38,981 nucleotides of DNA, taken from a virus. Of the stretch, positions 1 to 6,430 are shown one piece after another; within the stretch, counting starts at the first letter, position 1; each line of letters starts with the position of its first letter. The notes beneath the pieces are model-generated. The model worked only from the letters and a program-made list of their open reading frames with translations. It was not told where the DNA came from and did not search any database. Made by a program: the position numbers and the translations under genes. The stretch spans positions 1 to 38,981 of IMG/VR virus record IMGVR_UViG_3300020119_000024. One strand, 5' to 3'.

Positions 1-127
1 CGCCGCGAACGCCTATATCCTTGTTCCGAAGTCGAACACCAACTTTCCATCGAGCTATCAGGACGGCGTTCAGTTCGGCTTTGTCTCTATCCATTCGAAC
101 ACTGGCCCGTCTACTGCAAACTTCCAG
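1..127. repeat. Terminal direct repeat, left copy (circular junction)
   Basis: These 127 bases are identical to 38855-38981. An exact overlap of 127 is what k-mer assemblers leave when a circular or circularly permuted molecule is closed, so I read it as an assembly overlap rather than a biological terminal repeat. The reading frame of the tail fibre gene runs straight through the joint, which supports circularity. Confidence 0.95.
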
Positions 128-1012
128 GGGCTCGGCGTCAAGAGCTTAAAATATCCTGGCGGCGTCGATCCTCTGGCCGGGGAGATCTTCGGCCGAGTCT
201 ATTTAATCTATGACTCGGCAAACAACTGGATGGAGATTCAGCGTCGGGCTTTGGGGCCTCCACCACAGATCCGCACCATCGGCGCGTCGGTAAGCTCCAA
301 CGCAATGACGGCAACGCTCGCGCCATGCGTCATTGACTTCCGTTCAGCCTCCCTTGGTAGCGGTGTTATCAGCTCTCAGAGCGTGACGGCAACGCTATCC
401 TTAGTCGTGCCTTCTGGCGCCACGCTCGGTACCTCCAGCGCCACGCAAAGCCGTATCATGCTGCTGGCTATCTTGTCGGGTGCAAACGTTGAGCTTGCAG
501 TCGTCAACCTTTCCGGCAGTGTCAACCTCGACGAAACAACGCTGATCAACACAACAGCAATTACGTCTGGCGCTACTCTGGCGAACGCTATCTACTCGAC
601 CACGTCGCGAGCCGGTGTCCCGTTCAGGGTCCTAGGTTACATCGAATCTACGCAAGCGACAGCGGGCGCATGGGCAACCGTTCCAAGCACTATCCAAGGT
701 GCCGGTGGTCAAGCGATGACCTCTCTTGGAAGTCTCGGATCTGGCCAAACATGGCAAGATGTAACTGTCAGCCGGTTGTTTGCCACCAATTACACCAATA
801 CGACTGGAAAGCCGATAGTGGTTTATATTCAGGTGGTTAGCAGCATAGCAACTGGGATTACTCTGACGATAAATGGGTTTTCATTAAACTCGAACACCAA
901 CCCAGCAGCAGGGTTCATGATAATTTCAGCAATTATTCCGCCTGGCGCTGTTTACAATGCGTCAACACCTAGCGGCACGCTATCCAGCGTCAAATGGTCG
1001 GAGCTGCGCTGA
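1..1012 (+). CDS. Tail fibre protein, C-terminal part (gene begins at 38658)
   Basis: This is the 3' part of a 402-residue protein that starts at 38658 and crosses the circular junction (197 + 1012 unique bases = 403 codons). Base 1 is the third base of a codon. The fragment is rich in Ser, Thr, Gly, Val and Ile and looks like a beta-structured fibre or receptor-binding distal part. I do not recognise a specific enzymatic fold in it. It ends with a TGA that overlaps the ATG of the assembly chaperone gene, the classic fibre-chaperone pair. An internal ATG at 230 is in frame but is not the start. Role by context: host receptor recognition. Confidence 0.85.
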   Translation, partial: AANAYILVPKSNTNFPSSYQDGVQFGFVSIHSNTGPSTANFQGLGVKSLKYPGGVDPLAGEIFGRVYLIYDSANNWMEIQRRALGPPPQIRTIGASVSSNAMTATLAPCVIDFRSASLGSGVISSQSVTATLSLVVPSGATLGTSSATQSRIMLLAILSGANVELAVVNLSGSVNLDETTLINTTAITSGATLANAIYSTTSRAGVPFRVLGYIESTQATAGAWATVPSTIQGAGGQAMTSLGSLGSGQTWQDVTVSRLFATNYTNTTGKPIVVYIQVVSSIATGITLTINGFSLNSNTNPAAGFMIISAIIPPGAVYNASTPSGTLSSVKWSELR

Positions 1013-1386
1013 TGAAATATTTTATAGATCCAAAAGACCGCGCTGTGTATGCCTATGAGGAAGATGGGTCGCAAGATAGCTTCATCAAAGATGGCTTGGT
1101 CCCTCTGACTGACGAAGAGCTTGAAGCCGTTCGCGCAGAGCAAGCGGTCGCGCAGGCTCCAACAGCGGAGCAGTTGTTGAAATCTGCGATTGATCGTCGT
1201 GATGAATTGCTAAGCGCTGCTACCTTGCGTATCGATCCGCTACAGGATGCCGTCGACCTCGGCGAGAACACGGTAGAAGAGGCGGCATCTCTCAATCTTT
1301 GGAAGCAGTACCGGATTGCGGTTAATAGAGTATCCAGCCAGTCTGGATTCCCATCCTCCATCACATGGCCTGAGCAGCCTTCGTAA
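1012..1386 (+). CDS. tfa: Tail fibre assembly chaperone
   Basis: 124 residues. The start ATG overlaps the fibre stop (TGATG), indicating translational coupling. The C-terminal half has the Caudo_TAP (tail fibre assembly protein) signature: a run like RRDELLSAATLRIDPLQDAV, an acidic stretch, then LWKQYRIAVNRV and a Pro/Trp-rich end (SITWPEQPS). Members of this family assist folding or attachment of the adjacent fibre and are usually matched to it. The N-terminus (MKYFIDPKDRAVYAYEEDGS) is the usual beta-hairpin start. A longer in-frame start at 994 exists but the coupled ATG is preferred. Confidence 0.9.
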   Translation: MKYFIDPKDRAVYAYEEDGSQDSFIKDGLVPLTDEELEAVRAEQAVAQAPTAEQLLKSAIDRRDELLSAATLRIDPLQDAVDLGENTVEEAASLNLWKQYRIAVNRVSSQSGFPSSITWPEQPS

Positions 1387-1405
1387 TACCGTCTATCCTG
1401 TCAAG

Positions 1406-1442
1406 GCATAGCTGCTCCTATGCATAAACTACATAGGAGCAG
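1406..1442 (+). promoter_or_regulatory. Two-state hairpin covering the ribosome site of the exported fibre-like gene
   Basis: Two mutually exclusive stems are visible. A perfect 11-bp stem pairs CTGCTCCTATG (1412-1422) with CATAGGAGCAG (1432-1442) across a 9-base loop and buries the AGGAG Shine-Dalgarno (1435-1439), which lies 8 bases before the ATG at 1448. The alternative 6-bp stem GCATAG (1406-1411)/CTATGC (1418-1423) uses the same 5' arm and would free the ribosome site. The pairing is seen directly; a regulatory switch is inference. Confidence 0.65.
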
Positions 1443-1447
1443 TCATC

Positions 1448-2335
1448 ATGAAACACGTAATTCTGGCTTTATTTCTTGTCCCTTCGCTGAGTTTCGGCGC
1501 CGCTTTCGATTTGTTTATCCAGCAACGAAACATCGCGAATACCGCGACTCTCACCAGAACAGCGCCATTGCCAGCCCAAGATGTTTACAGCGTCGTCGGA
1601 ATCGGTGCATTCGATAACCTTCCTGTTGTTTGGCGTCTCGGAACATCGATGGGCGTTCAGAACGACGAGCTTATTTGCGGTCCTGATTGGGTGGCAGTAG
1701 TAAACAAGCCAACCTTCGCCAGCGTGGCCACCTCTGGAAATTACAATGACCTCACCAATAAGCCTACGATTAGCGCGCAGGTAAATCCTGACTGGTCGGC
1801 ATCATCTGGCCCCGAGCAGATCCTCAATAAACCAAGCCTATTCTCTGGCGATTACAGCGCGCTTACTAGCGTTCCTTCATCATTCACACCATCAGCGCAT
1901 AACCAAGCCTTCAGCACGATCACAGCCACGCCTACAACGCTTGCTGGCTACGGGATCTCTGATGGCGCAACGTTGACTCAACTGGCCACAAAGTTCACTA
2001 CCCCAACAGGCACCACCGCGCAATACGTCCGGGGTGACGGTGCTCTGGCGACACTGCCAATCGACAAGCGCATTGAAACCTTCACGGGCAACACTGATGC
2101 GAACGGCCTGATAACCGTGACCTACTCGCCGGCCTACCCATCCGTGCCAAGTGTTCAGCCTGGGCCGCCGCCAAGCTCGGACATGTCATGGGTTCTGGTG
2201 AGCAGCACAACCACAGGCTTCAGCATTCGGCTTGTGCAGCGCTCAGTGCTGACGGTATTGAGCCTTCAGGTCTTGGCTGGCACCGTGACGAACGTAGCGT
2301 CTTCTCCGGCTCAAGTGCTTGTCGTCGGCCAATAA
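1448..2335 (+). CDS. Exported tail-fibre-like protein with signal peptide
   Basis: 295 residues. Residues 1-18 form a Sec-type signal peptide (MKHVILALFLVPSLSFGA: Lys-charged start, hydrophobic core, small residues at the likely cleavage site). The middle carries fibre-type repeats: NYNDLTNKPTI, NPDWSASSGPEQILNKPSLF and DYSALTSVPSS, then a GYGISDGAT segment typical of side tail fibres. The last ~90 residues are a beta-rich C-terminal module. Virion fibres normally lack signal peptides, so this product is probably exported to the periplasm or envelope. It lies downstream of the fibre/chaperone pair, behind an RBS-masking hairpin, and is followed by a terminator. Function unknown; exclusion decoy or adhesin are possibilities. 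Confidence 0.8.
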   Translation: MKHVILALFLVPSLSFGAAFDLFIQQRNIANTATLTRTAPLPAQDVYSVVGIGAFDNLPVVWRLGTSMGVQNDELICGPDWVAVVNKPTFASVATSGNYNDLTNKPTISAQVNPDWSASSGPEQILNKPSLFSGDYSALTSVPSSFTPSAHNQAFSTITATPTTLAGYGISDGATLTQLATKFTTPTGTTAQYVRGDGALATLPIDKRIETFTGNTDANGLITVTYSPAYPSVPSVQPGPPPSSDMSWVLVSSTTTGFSIRLVQRSVLTVLSLQVLAGTVTNVASSPAQVLVVGQ

Positions 2336-2337
2336 AA

Positions 2338-2358
2338 AGGGAGCCTCATGGGCTCCCT
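2338..2358. terminator. Bidirectional terminator between converging operons
   Basis: Stem AGGGAGCC (2338-2345)/GGCTCCCT (2351-2358) with a 5-base loop. On the minus strand it is followed by TTTTT, giving a proper intrinsic terminator for the leftward early operon. The plus-strand late transcript meets the same stem right after the stop at 2333-2335. A second short stem GGGG/CCCC follows at 2368-2380. The stretch to 2420 holds nothing else I recognise. Confidence 0.85.
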
Positions 2359-2419
2359 ACCGGTACGGGGCTGCTCCCCCGTCTGGCGATTGGAGGGTAG
2401 CAGAGATATTTGGAGCAGG

Positions 2420-2614
2420 CTATCCACAATGCTTTATGTATTGGCGTCCGAATAGCCGAATATAAATGCTTGCCCACATTTTTTTCATGTCATTGCGGAA
2501 TATGTGAAAACAGAAAACAGGGCCTCTACCACCCTCGTTTATTGAAACACCAAAAATAATTCGCCCGTGGTTAATCGCTAGGTGGTTTGACCGGATCTTG
2601 TTAACGAATAGCAT
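2420..2614 (-). CDS. Hypothetical protein, last gene of leftward operon
   Basis: 64 residues, not recognised. The ATG at 2614 lies just after the stop of the upstream gene, with GAGGA about 9 bases upstream. Composition is plausible for a small soluble protein, with aromatic and basic residues toward the C-terminus (KKMWASIYIRLFGRQYIKHCG region). The base composition is more AT-rich than its neighbours, which could mean recent acquisition or non-coding sequence. It could be spurious. Confidence 0.45.
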   Translation of the reverse strand: MLFVNKIRSNHLAINHGRIIFGVSINEGGRGPVFCFHIFRNDMKKMWASIYIRLFGRQYIKHCG

Positions 2615-2616
2615 GG

Positions 2617-2841
2617 CTATTTATCCTCCGCATATTTGCTCTGTTCTGGCTGCGTATCCGATGCACTCTTGACCAGATCGATATAGGTCTGAACGCCGGC
2701 CTTGTAGCCCTCTGGCTTTTCGACTAGTCCCCATTCCAGAGTCTTTAGCAGGCACGCCTTCCAGTCCTTCATGGTCTCGCGGAATGACTCGCATACACTG
2801 CGCGCCCATAGGCGGCCTTCTCGCTCTTCGATCTTGCTCAT
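2617..2841 (-). CDS. Hypothetical protein
   Basis: 74 residues: MSKIEEREGRLWARSVCES and so on, largely helical and charged, ending QPEQSKYAEDK. The ATG at 2841 overlaps the stop of the upstream gene by four bases, so it sits in a translationally coupled pair. Small proteins of this style are common in Pseudomonas and enteric phage early operons. I recognise no domain and propose no function. Confidence 0.7.
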   Translation of the reverse strand: MSKIEEREGRLWARSVCESFRETMKDWKACLLKTLEWGLVEKPEGYKAGVQTYIDLVKSASDTQPEQSKYAEDK

Positions 2842-3059
2842 TCTTCACGCTCCCGCATCATGGCATCAGCATAATCGTAAGCCCATGCGGCGAGCTGATT
2901 AACCGCCTTCCCGCCTCGGTTCACACAGTCCTTCTCGGGATGTCCGATCAGCGCAGCTAGCGCCTTTGCCGCGAAATAATCACGAAGCGGCATTCCAAAT
3001 TGAGTCATATTTCCATCTGAAACAGGAAACGCTCTTTCAGTTTGATCGACTTGATTCAC
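2838..3059 (-). CDS. Small phage protein with LRDYFAAKA motif
   Basis: 73 residues. It carries the recurrent phage/prophage pattern of an AFPV stretch, a Gly-Met-Pro, then LRDYFAAKALAALI and a C-terminal YADAMM helix. This family has no assigned function. The start is GTG at 3059, overlapping the upstream TGA (GTGA), which keeps the conserved AFPVSDGN segment; an internal ATG at about 3008 would lose it. It is coupled to the next gene by a four-base overlap. Confidence 0.8.
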   Translation of the reverse strand: MNQVDQTERAFPVSDGNMTQFGMPLRDYFAAKALAALIGHPEKDCVNRGGKAVNQLAAWAYDYADAMMREREE

Positions 3060-3232
3060 GACTTGACCCCCTTCTTAAACATCAGCCAAAACGCCCACGG
3101 CCAAAGAACCGATATGAACAGGATAGCCCCGAGATCGACCATCAGGCTTTTGCGCGTTGCGATGATCTCTATAATGCACATGCCTAGCGTTAGGGCGCCG
3201 ATGTGCGAGTAGATGAGCAGGAGGGTGATCAT
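3056..3232 (-). CDS. Small membrane protein, two TM segments
   Basis: 58 residues, overlapping neighbours at both ends (ATGA at its start, GTGA at its end). The sequence begins MITLLLIYSHIGALTLGMCI, followed by a short charged linker (ATRKSLMVD) and a second hydrophobic span (GAILFISVLWPWAFWLMF), ending KKGVKS. Two membrane helices are clear. Function unknown; small early inner-membrane proteins of phages often alter host physiology or exclude other phages, but nothing here shows that. Confidence 0.75.
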   Translation of the reverse strand: MITLLLIYSHIGALTLGMCIIEIIATRKSLMVDLGAILFISVLWPWAFWLMFKKGVKS

Positions 3233-3789
3233 GGCTGTTCCTGTTTTCGGTAGCCGGCGTCGTAGAGACGCTGAAGAATCGCATCTCTTCGGGCGTATTG
3301 GCCGCCAGCGAGCGCGGTCATTTCTGCAAGGACCTTTTTTCTGTCTTGCGCATCAGTCTCTTCCTGAGAGTTACTCACTTGGTAAAACTGATAATGGACC
3401 AAGTCGCCGTGCTGCTCATGGTCGAAGGCGTGGCTTTTGAAAACACCGACTTCATCTCCGATAAACAACACTGTTACTTCGCCTTGGTCGGCTCCTTTGA
3501 ACCAAAGGCCACACACCGTCCCAACAGGCGGCAGGCCTGCGCCGTTCCACGCCGGAGCGACATCAGCCTTCAGCGCATCGACTGCGGCTTGCCATTGGGC
3601 GCGAGCAGTGATGCAGCTAACCTGATCAATACCCCATCCTTCTCTGCCAACAAAAGAAAACGTGCGCCCGCATTGGCGCCCATCAACGTAGGTATATTGC
3701 GATTTATTGAGCCAAATCCCTAGCGAATCAGCAGATACGAAGCCATGCATGGTTGCCCACTCCGGCGCCTTACTCCAATCAATACTCAT
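3229..3789 (-). CDS. Hypothetical phage protein, 186 aa
   Basis: It begins MSIDWSKAPEWA, a start common in phage accessory proteins. A central LPPVGTVCGLWFKG segment followed by a beta-rich VTVLFIGDEVGVFKS stretch recurs in phage proteins of unknown function. The C-terminus is a charged helix (DRKKVLAEMTALAGGQYARRDAILQR). Its stop overlaps the ATG of the membrane protein gene at 3232. No catalytic motif is seen. Confidence 0.75.
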   Translation of the reverse strand: MSIDWSKAPEWATMHGFVSADSLGIWLNKSQYTYVDGRQCGRTFSFVGREGWGIDQVSCITARAQWQAAVDALKADVAPAWNGAGLPPVGTVCGLWFKGADQGEVTVLFIGDEVGVFKSHAFDHEQHGDLVHYQFYQVSNSQEETDAQDRKKVLAEMTALAGGQYARRDAILQRLYDAGYRKQEQP

Positions 3790-3813
3790 TGGTCTATTCC
3801 TTCTGTCGTTGGG

Positions 3814-3963
3814 TTATTTGTCGAGTGCGTGTGCGGTTGGCTTGCGGTTCTCTTTGCTCATTGCGAGGGCAATCTTTCGCCGAAGCCAGACGGTACCTAG
3901 CAGGCGCTTGAAGCAATCCCACTCTTGATCATCCAGGCGAATTGCTCGTGATTTTCGTTCCAT
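3814..3963 (-). CDS. Small basic protein, possible ribbon-helix-helix
   Basis: 49 residues, MERKSRAIRLDDQEWDCFKRLL and so on. The pattern of a short polar strand with alternating Arg/Ile, an acidic turn, then a helix containing Trp and Phe resembles CopG/Arc-type DNA-binding proteins, though only one helix is convincing. The ATG at 3963 has AGAGGA upstream; the longer 62-codon reading would run through the terminator stem at 3990-4012. It may be a local transcriptional regulator. Moderate certainty that it is a gene, low on function. Confidence 0.6.
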   Translation of the reverse strand: MERKSRAIRLDDQEWDCFKRLLGTVWLRRKIALAMSKENRKPTAHALDK

Positions 3964-3978
3964 ATCGATTCCTCTGCT

Positions 3979-4000
3979 TTGGTACTGGCAAAGCCCGCAC
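3979..4000 (-). repeat. 22-base leader repeat, copy 1
   Basis: These 22 bases are identical to 11106-11127. Both copies lie on the minus strand directly upstream of a Shine-Dalgarno (genes starting at 3963 and 11089) and form the downstream arm and 3' flank of a terminator-like stem. Confidence 0.85.
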
Positions 4001-4012
4001 ATAGCGGGCTTT
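3990..4012. terminator. Terminator stem before the 49-aa gene
   Basis: Perfect 9-bp stem AAAGCCCGC (3990-3998)/GCGGGCTTT (4004-4012), loop of 5. The U-tract is only three on each strand, so it may be a weak terminator or attenuator. The region 4013-4142 upstream also has a stem AGCCCC/GGGGCT near 4108-4125, a TAGGA/TCCTA pair around 4075-4097 and no convincing gene. Confidence 0.6.
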
Positions 4013-4142
4013 CGTTCAGCTTTGGTGCCGATCTTTGGTTGGCGGGCGCATGGTCAAATCCTCTGTCGCTTATTAGGAAAAAAGATCCTATCTCTTGCGC
4101 TGACTCAGCCCCAGTTAAGGGGCTTGAGGTGGGTGGGGTTGG

Positions 4143-4310
4143 TTAGCGATACAAGCCGAGTTCGTGAATCGTTACGCCGTAACCGCTCATTTTGTATTGC
4201 TTGTATGCTTCGAACGCTTCGCTGTAGGTTTCGAATTCCTTTACACCGTTGTCCAACTCTTCGGCGGATTCGTAGGAAAGGACATAATTCGTTTCGGCTG
4301 CGTAGGCCAT
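4143..4310 (-). CDS. Hypothetical small protein with own promoter
   Basis: 55 residues, MAYAAETNYVLSYESAEEL and so on: an acidic segment, then an amphipathic helix (YSEAFEAYKQYKMSGYGVT). Start chosen at ATG 4310 with GGAGC 8 bases upstream. The longer reading from 4373 would begin inside the promoter -35. A sigma70-type promoter lies 35-63 bases upstream and a terminator lies beyond that, so it looks independently expressed within the leftward operon. Function unknown. Confidence 0.7.
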   Translation of the reverse strand: MAYAAETNYVLSYESAEELDNGVKEFETYSEAFEAYKQYKMSGYGVTIHELGLYR

Positions 4311-4344
4311 CTCGTCTTGCTCCGTTGTTCGTTTCGTTGAGCTA

Positions 4345-4373
4345 ACTGTAGATGCGTTACGCATATGCGTCAA
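4345..4373 (-). promoter_or_regulatory. Internal sigma70-type promoter with palindromic spacer
   Basis: On the minus strand: TTGACG (4373-4368), 17-bp spacer, TACAGT (4350-4345). The perfect 12-bp palindrome ACGCATATGCGT overlaps the -35 and the spacer, and a further ATGCGT half-site follows, so a bound repressor could occlude the promoter. It would serve the 55-aa gene at 4310. Confidence 0.7.
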
Positions 4374-4380
4374 GCAATAA

Positions 4381-4408
4381 AAAAGCCCGGCGCAATGCTC
4401 GGGCTTTT
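4381..4408 (-). terminator. Intrinsic terminator after the recombination genes
   Basis: Stem AAAAGCCCG (4381-4389)/CGGGCTTTT (4400-4408). On the minus strand the stem is followed by a run of six T. It closes the recombination block before the separately promoted small gene. Confidence 0.85.
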
Positions 4409-4414
4409 GGTGAT

Positions 4415-4726
4415 TCAGATCTTCAGAATTCCCTCTCTGATCAGTATGTCGATGGTTCTGAAAACTCCCTCGGCGTGCATTAGCCTTAGCTCGCCTCTCG
4501 ATACCTCTTCATCTCCAAGCTTCAGCCTTGATCGGCCATCAATGGCATCGTGGCAATAGGAGCAGCACCATGCGCCCTGAAGGTCATTGGGCTTGATCCC
4601 AGTTCCGCATGTTCCGGCAAGACGGTAATGAGCCAAGACGGTAGTTTCAGCGTCGCTCGGACATCCAGGCAAGCGCACCTGACAATCTCGCCCGCGTGCG
4701 GCCTTGGTGATTCGGTTCTGGCTCAT
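4415..4726 (-). CDS. Ref-like HNH nuclease (DUF1364 family)
   Basis: 103 residues, MSQNRITKAARGRDCQVRLP and so on. It matches the DUF1364/Ref-like family by its conserved features: ITKAARG start, CQVRLPGC, VLAHYRLAG, then a WCCSYCHDAIDGR motif (Cys/His metal site plus HNH-like His-Asp) and a C-terminal ELRLMHAEGV helix. P1 Ref is a RecA-dependent DNA nuclease; phage relatives lie in Nin-type recombination regions. Here it overlaps the ninB stop by one base (TGATG), so the two are coupled. The upstream in-frame Mets (up to 4762) lie inside ninB and are rejected. Confidence 0.85.
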   Translation of the reverse strand: MSQNRITKAARGRDCQVRLPGCPSDAETTVLAHYRLAGTCGTGIKPNDLQGAWCCSYCHDAIDGRSRLKLGDEEVSRGELRLMHAEGVFRTIDILIREGILKI

Positions 4727-5121
4727 CAGTAGCGGCCCTCCCATAGATCTTTCTGCGTCCACTTGACCTGGTGCTCAGCTGCGAATGCTTCTATCACCTC
4801 GAACATGTCTGAAAACCATTTCTGAGACTGTTTGCGAGTGGATATTCCGAGAACAACAAAGCCTCCATCAAGCCCCGGAACAGCTAGTTGCTTCTCTACC
4901 GATGCGCTGAAAATGTGTTTCCAGTCCTCATCCTTGAGGTGCCGGCCATACCACTCAACCTGCTTCGATATGTCGCGCAGCATGGCCCACATCTTGCGAT
5001 TGCTCGGATCGCTGCGCTTCTCATCGTTGATGCTTACCTGTAGAGGCTTCTCAATCGAAACGCCAGACAGGTAGCCAATCAATCTTGCTCGGTCTGCCTC
5101 TGTTCGTAGGGGGAAGTCCAT
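4726..5121 (-). CDS. ninB: NinB recombination protein (lambda Orf family)
   Basis: 131 residues. It shows the NinB signature: NRKMWAMLRDISKQVEWYG, DEDWKHIFSAS, a VPGLDGGFVVLG segment and a C-terminal FEVIEAFAAEHQVKW. Lambda NinB (Orf) binds single-stranded DNA and SSB and substitutes for RecFOR in loading recombinase. It lies between the exonuclease and the Ref-like gene, as expected for a phage recombination module. Start: ATG at 5121; a TTG at 5127 that overlaps the exonuclease TGA is the coupled alternative. Confidence 0.9.
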   Translation of the reverse strand: MDFPLRTEADRARLIGYLSGVSIEKPLQVSINDEKRSDPSNRKMWAMLRDISKQVEWYGRHLKDEDWKHIFSASVEKQLAVPGLDGGFVVLGISTRKQSQKWFSDMFEVIEAFAAEHQVKWTQKDLWEGRY

Positions 5122-5123
5122 GG

Positions 5124-5795
5124 TCAAAGCCCTGTATATTTCGACGGGGCGCGCAGCACCGCCTCGTACTGTTCGACCATCTTGGAGAAGCCAGCCAAAT
5201 CAGTGGCCAGTGATTCGATGTACGCCTCATCGCGTTTGATGCGCTTGATGAATAGGTCTTTGCCTACGGATTCAAGCCATGGGCAGTAGACGACAAGATC
5301 GCACCACTTCCGGCCAGTTACCCACATCCCCCCCTGGATCTGATCGATGTACTCGGCGTCGGCCTCTTCAGGATTCGACCAGATTGCACCGATCTTCTGC
5401 GGCGCGGCAGGACACTTGATTTCAATCAGGCCGTCATCAGCAACAAGCCCGTCAGAAGAGTAGGCGAACTGATCGCAATCGGTGATCGCAATTCCTGACT
5501 CGGAAGCGAGAAGGCCAGTCTGTAGTTCGTAAGCAAGGCGGGCGTGCGGCTCAAGCTCTGTGCCTCGGCGCATAGCCGGCGTGGCGAACTGAAGGTCAAT
5601 GCTGCTGCCGTTTATGCGCTCGATGGCCACTGACCAGGCGTAGGTCAGAGCGTCTCCAGATGGATCGCCAGCCGAACCATTCTTGCTGGCGCGGCTGAGC
5701 TTTGACCTGGCTTCAGCAAATCGCGAAGCAGTACACCGGCCGCTTCTGAGTTGGTGCCAAATTTCAGAACCTTGTTCGCATTCGATGATTTTCAT
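5124..5795 (-). CDS. exo: YqaJ/lambda-Exo-type recombination exonuclease
   Basis: 223 residues. The PD-(D/E)XK core is visible: RRGTELEPHAR around residues 76-86, the acidic pair Asp115 (YSSDGL) and Glu125 with Lys127 (LIEIKCP), and a Gln-containing helix (DQIQGGMWVTG, ~151-161) followed by CDLVVYCPW. Enzymes of this family resect double-stranded ends 5' to 3' and hand single strands to an annealing protein, here the RecT homologue two genes upstream. The ATG overlaps the stop of the intervening homing-nuclease-like gene. Length is normal for the family. Confidence 0.9.
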   Translation of the reverse strand: MKIIECEQGSEIWHQLRSGRCTASRFAEARSKLSRASKNGSAGDPSGDALTYAWSVAIERINGSSIDLQFATPAMRRGTELEPHARLAYELQTGLLASESGIAITDCDQFAYSSDGLVADDGLIEIKCPAAPQKIGAIWSNPEEADAEYIDQIQGGMWVTGRKWCDLVVYCPWLESVGKDLFIKRIKRDEAYIESLATDLAGFSKMVEQYEAVLRAPSKYTGL

Positions 5796-6430
5796 GCGTA
5801 CGTCTCCCCATTGATTTTCTTTTGTGTGGAAAGAGCATCTTCTATGCTCCAGCCAAGGGTTTTAATGCGGTCTCTGGTTCGGTTGTAACTTATGCCAAGT
5901 TTTCGGCAGGCCACGGAAAGGCAAAGTCGTTCGCCATCAACATCAACAAAAATAGTATTCCGTTTGTTGTATCCCTGCTCTAAAAGAGGAATCCACCGGC
6001 AATTATCAGGTTCGTAATTTCCGTCTACATCATCTCGCTCGATTGACATCCCTTCCGGTCTATCGCCCATTGATGCATAGAATCCTTCGAAGGTGTGCCA
6101 CTCGCTGCAAACTGAAATGCCTCGCCCGCCGTAGTGAGGATATTGTTTTGATTTTTCTGCGTAGCACCGCTTCATCATATCTCGCCAGCTATGCCAGGCC
6201 CCCGTGCCTGTCATTCCGTGAGTAATCGTTGATTCCCCAAGAACTTCACGCTTTCTACATCCGCAGGATATGACTCGTCCGCTGCGGAGATATGCGCCGA
6301 CAACCAATTTCTCTACCCCACAATCACATGCACAAATGAACTTCGCGCCATTTGATGACGTCCTTTCATGATGAAGGCTTTTAACCATTAAGCGGCCGAA
6401 TCTCTTGCCGGTTAAATCGATAAGCCTCAT
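5792..6430 (-). CDS. Homing-endonuclease-like protein inserted between recT and exo
   Basis: 212 residues. The N-terminus has a zinc-type pair of Cys clusters (ICACDCG ~32-38 and SCGCRK ~55-60). The central block YPHYGGRGISVCSEW, FEGFYASMGDRPEG, SIERDDVDGNYEPDNCRW (~97-146) is a recurrent phage homing-nuclease-type (HNH-like) module. The C-terminus (LSVACRKLGISYNRTRDRI) is helix-turn-helix-like. It is perfectly nested with ATGA overlaps at both ends, between the RecT and exonuclease genes that usually adjoin. It looks like a free-standing selfish gene; whether it is active is not visible. Confidence 0.75.
   Translation of the reverse strand: MRLIDLTGKRFGRLMVKSLHHERTSSNGAKFICACDCGVEKLVVGAYLRSGRVISCGCRKREVLGESTITHGMTGTGAWHSWRDMMKRCYAEKSKQYPHYGGRGISVCSEWHTFEGFYASMGDRPEGMSIERDDVDGNYEPDNCRWIPLLEQGYNKRNTIFVDVDGERLCLSVACRKLGISYNRTRDRIKTLGWSIEDALSTQKKINGETYA

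Noticed and set aside
1-127. Biological short terminal repeats as in T7-like phages
   Set aside because: The repeat lies in the middle of a coding gene and is exactly 127 bases, a common assembler k value; the packaging genes are headful-type.
3707-3928. 73-codon plus-strand frame with a hydrophobic stretch
   Set aside because: Antisense to two coupled minus-strand genes in an operon read leftward, with no plus-strand promoter.
4002-4065. 11-codon minus-strand frame with an AGAGGA ribosome site (about 4026-4061)
   Set aside because: Too short to support; could be a leader peptide but nothing else in the sequence argues for it.
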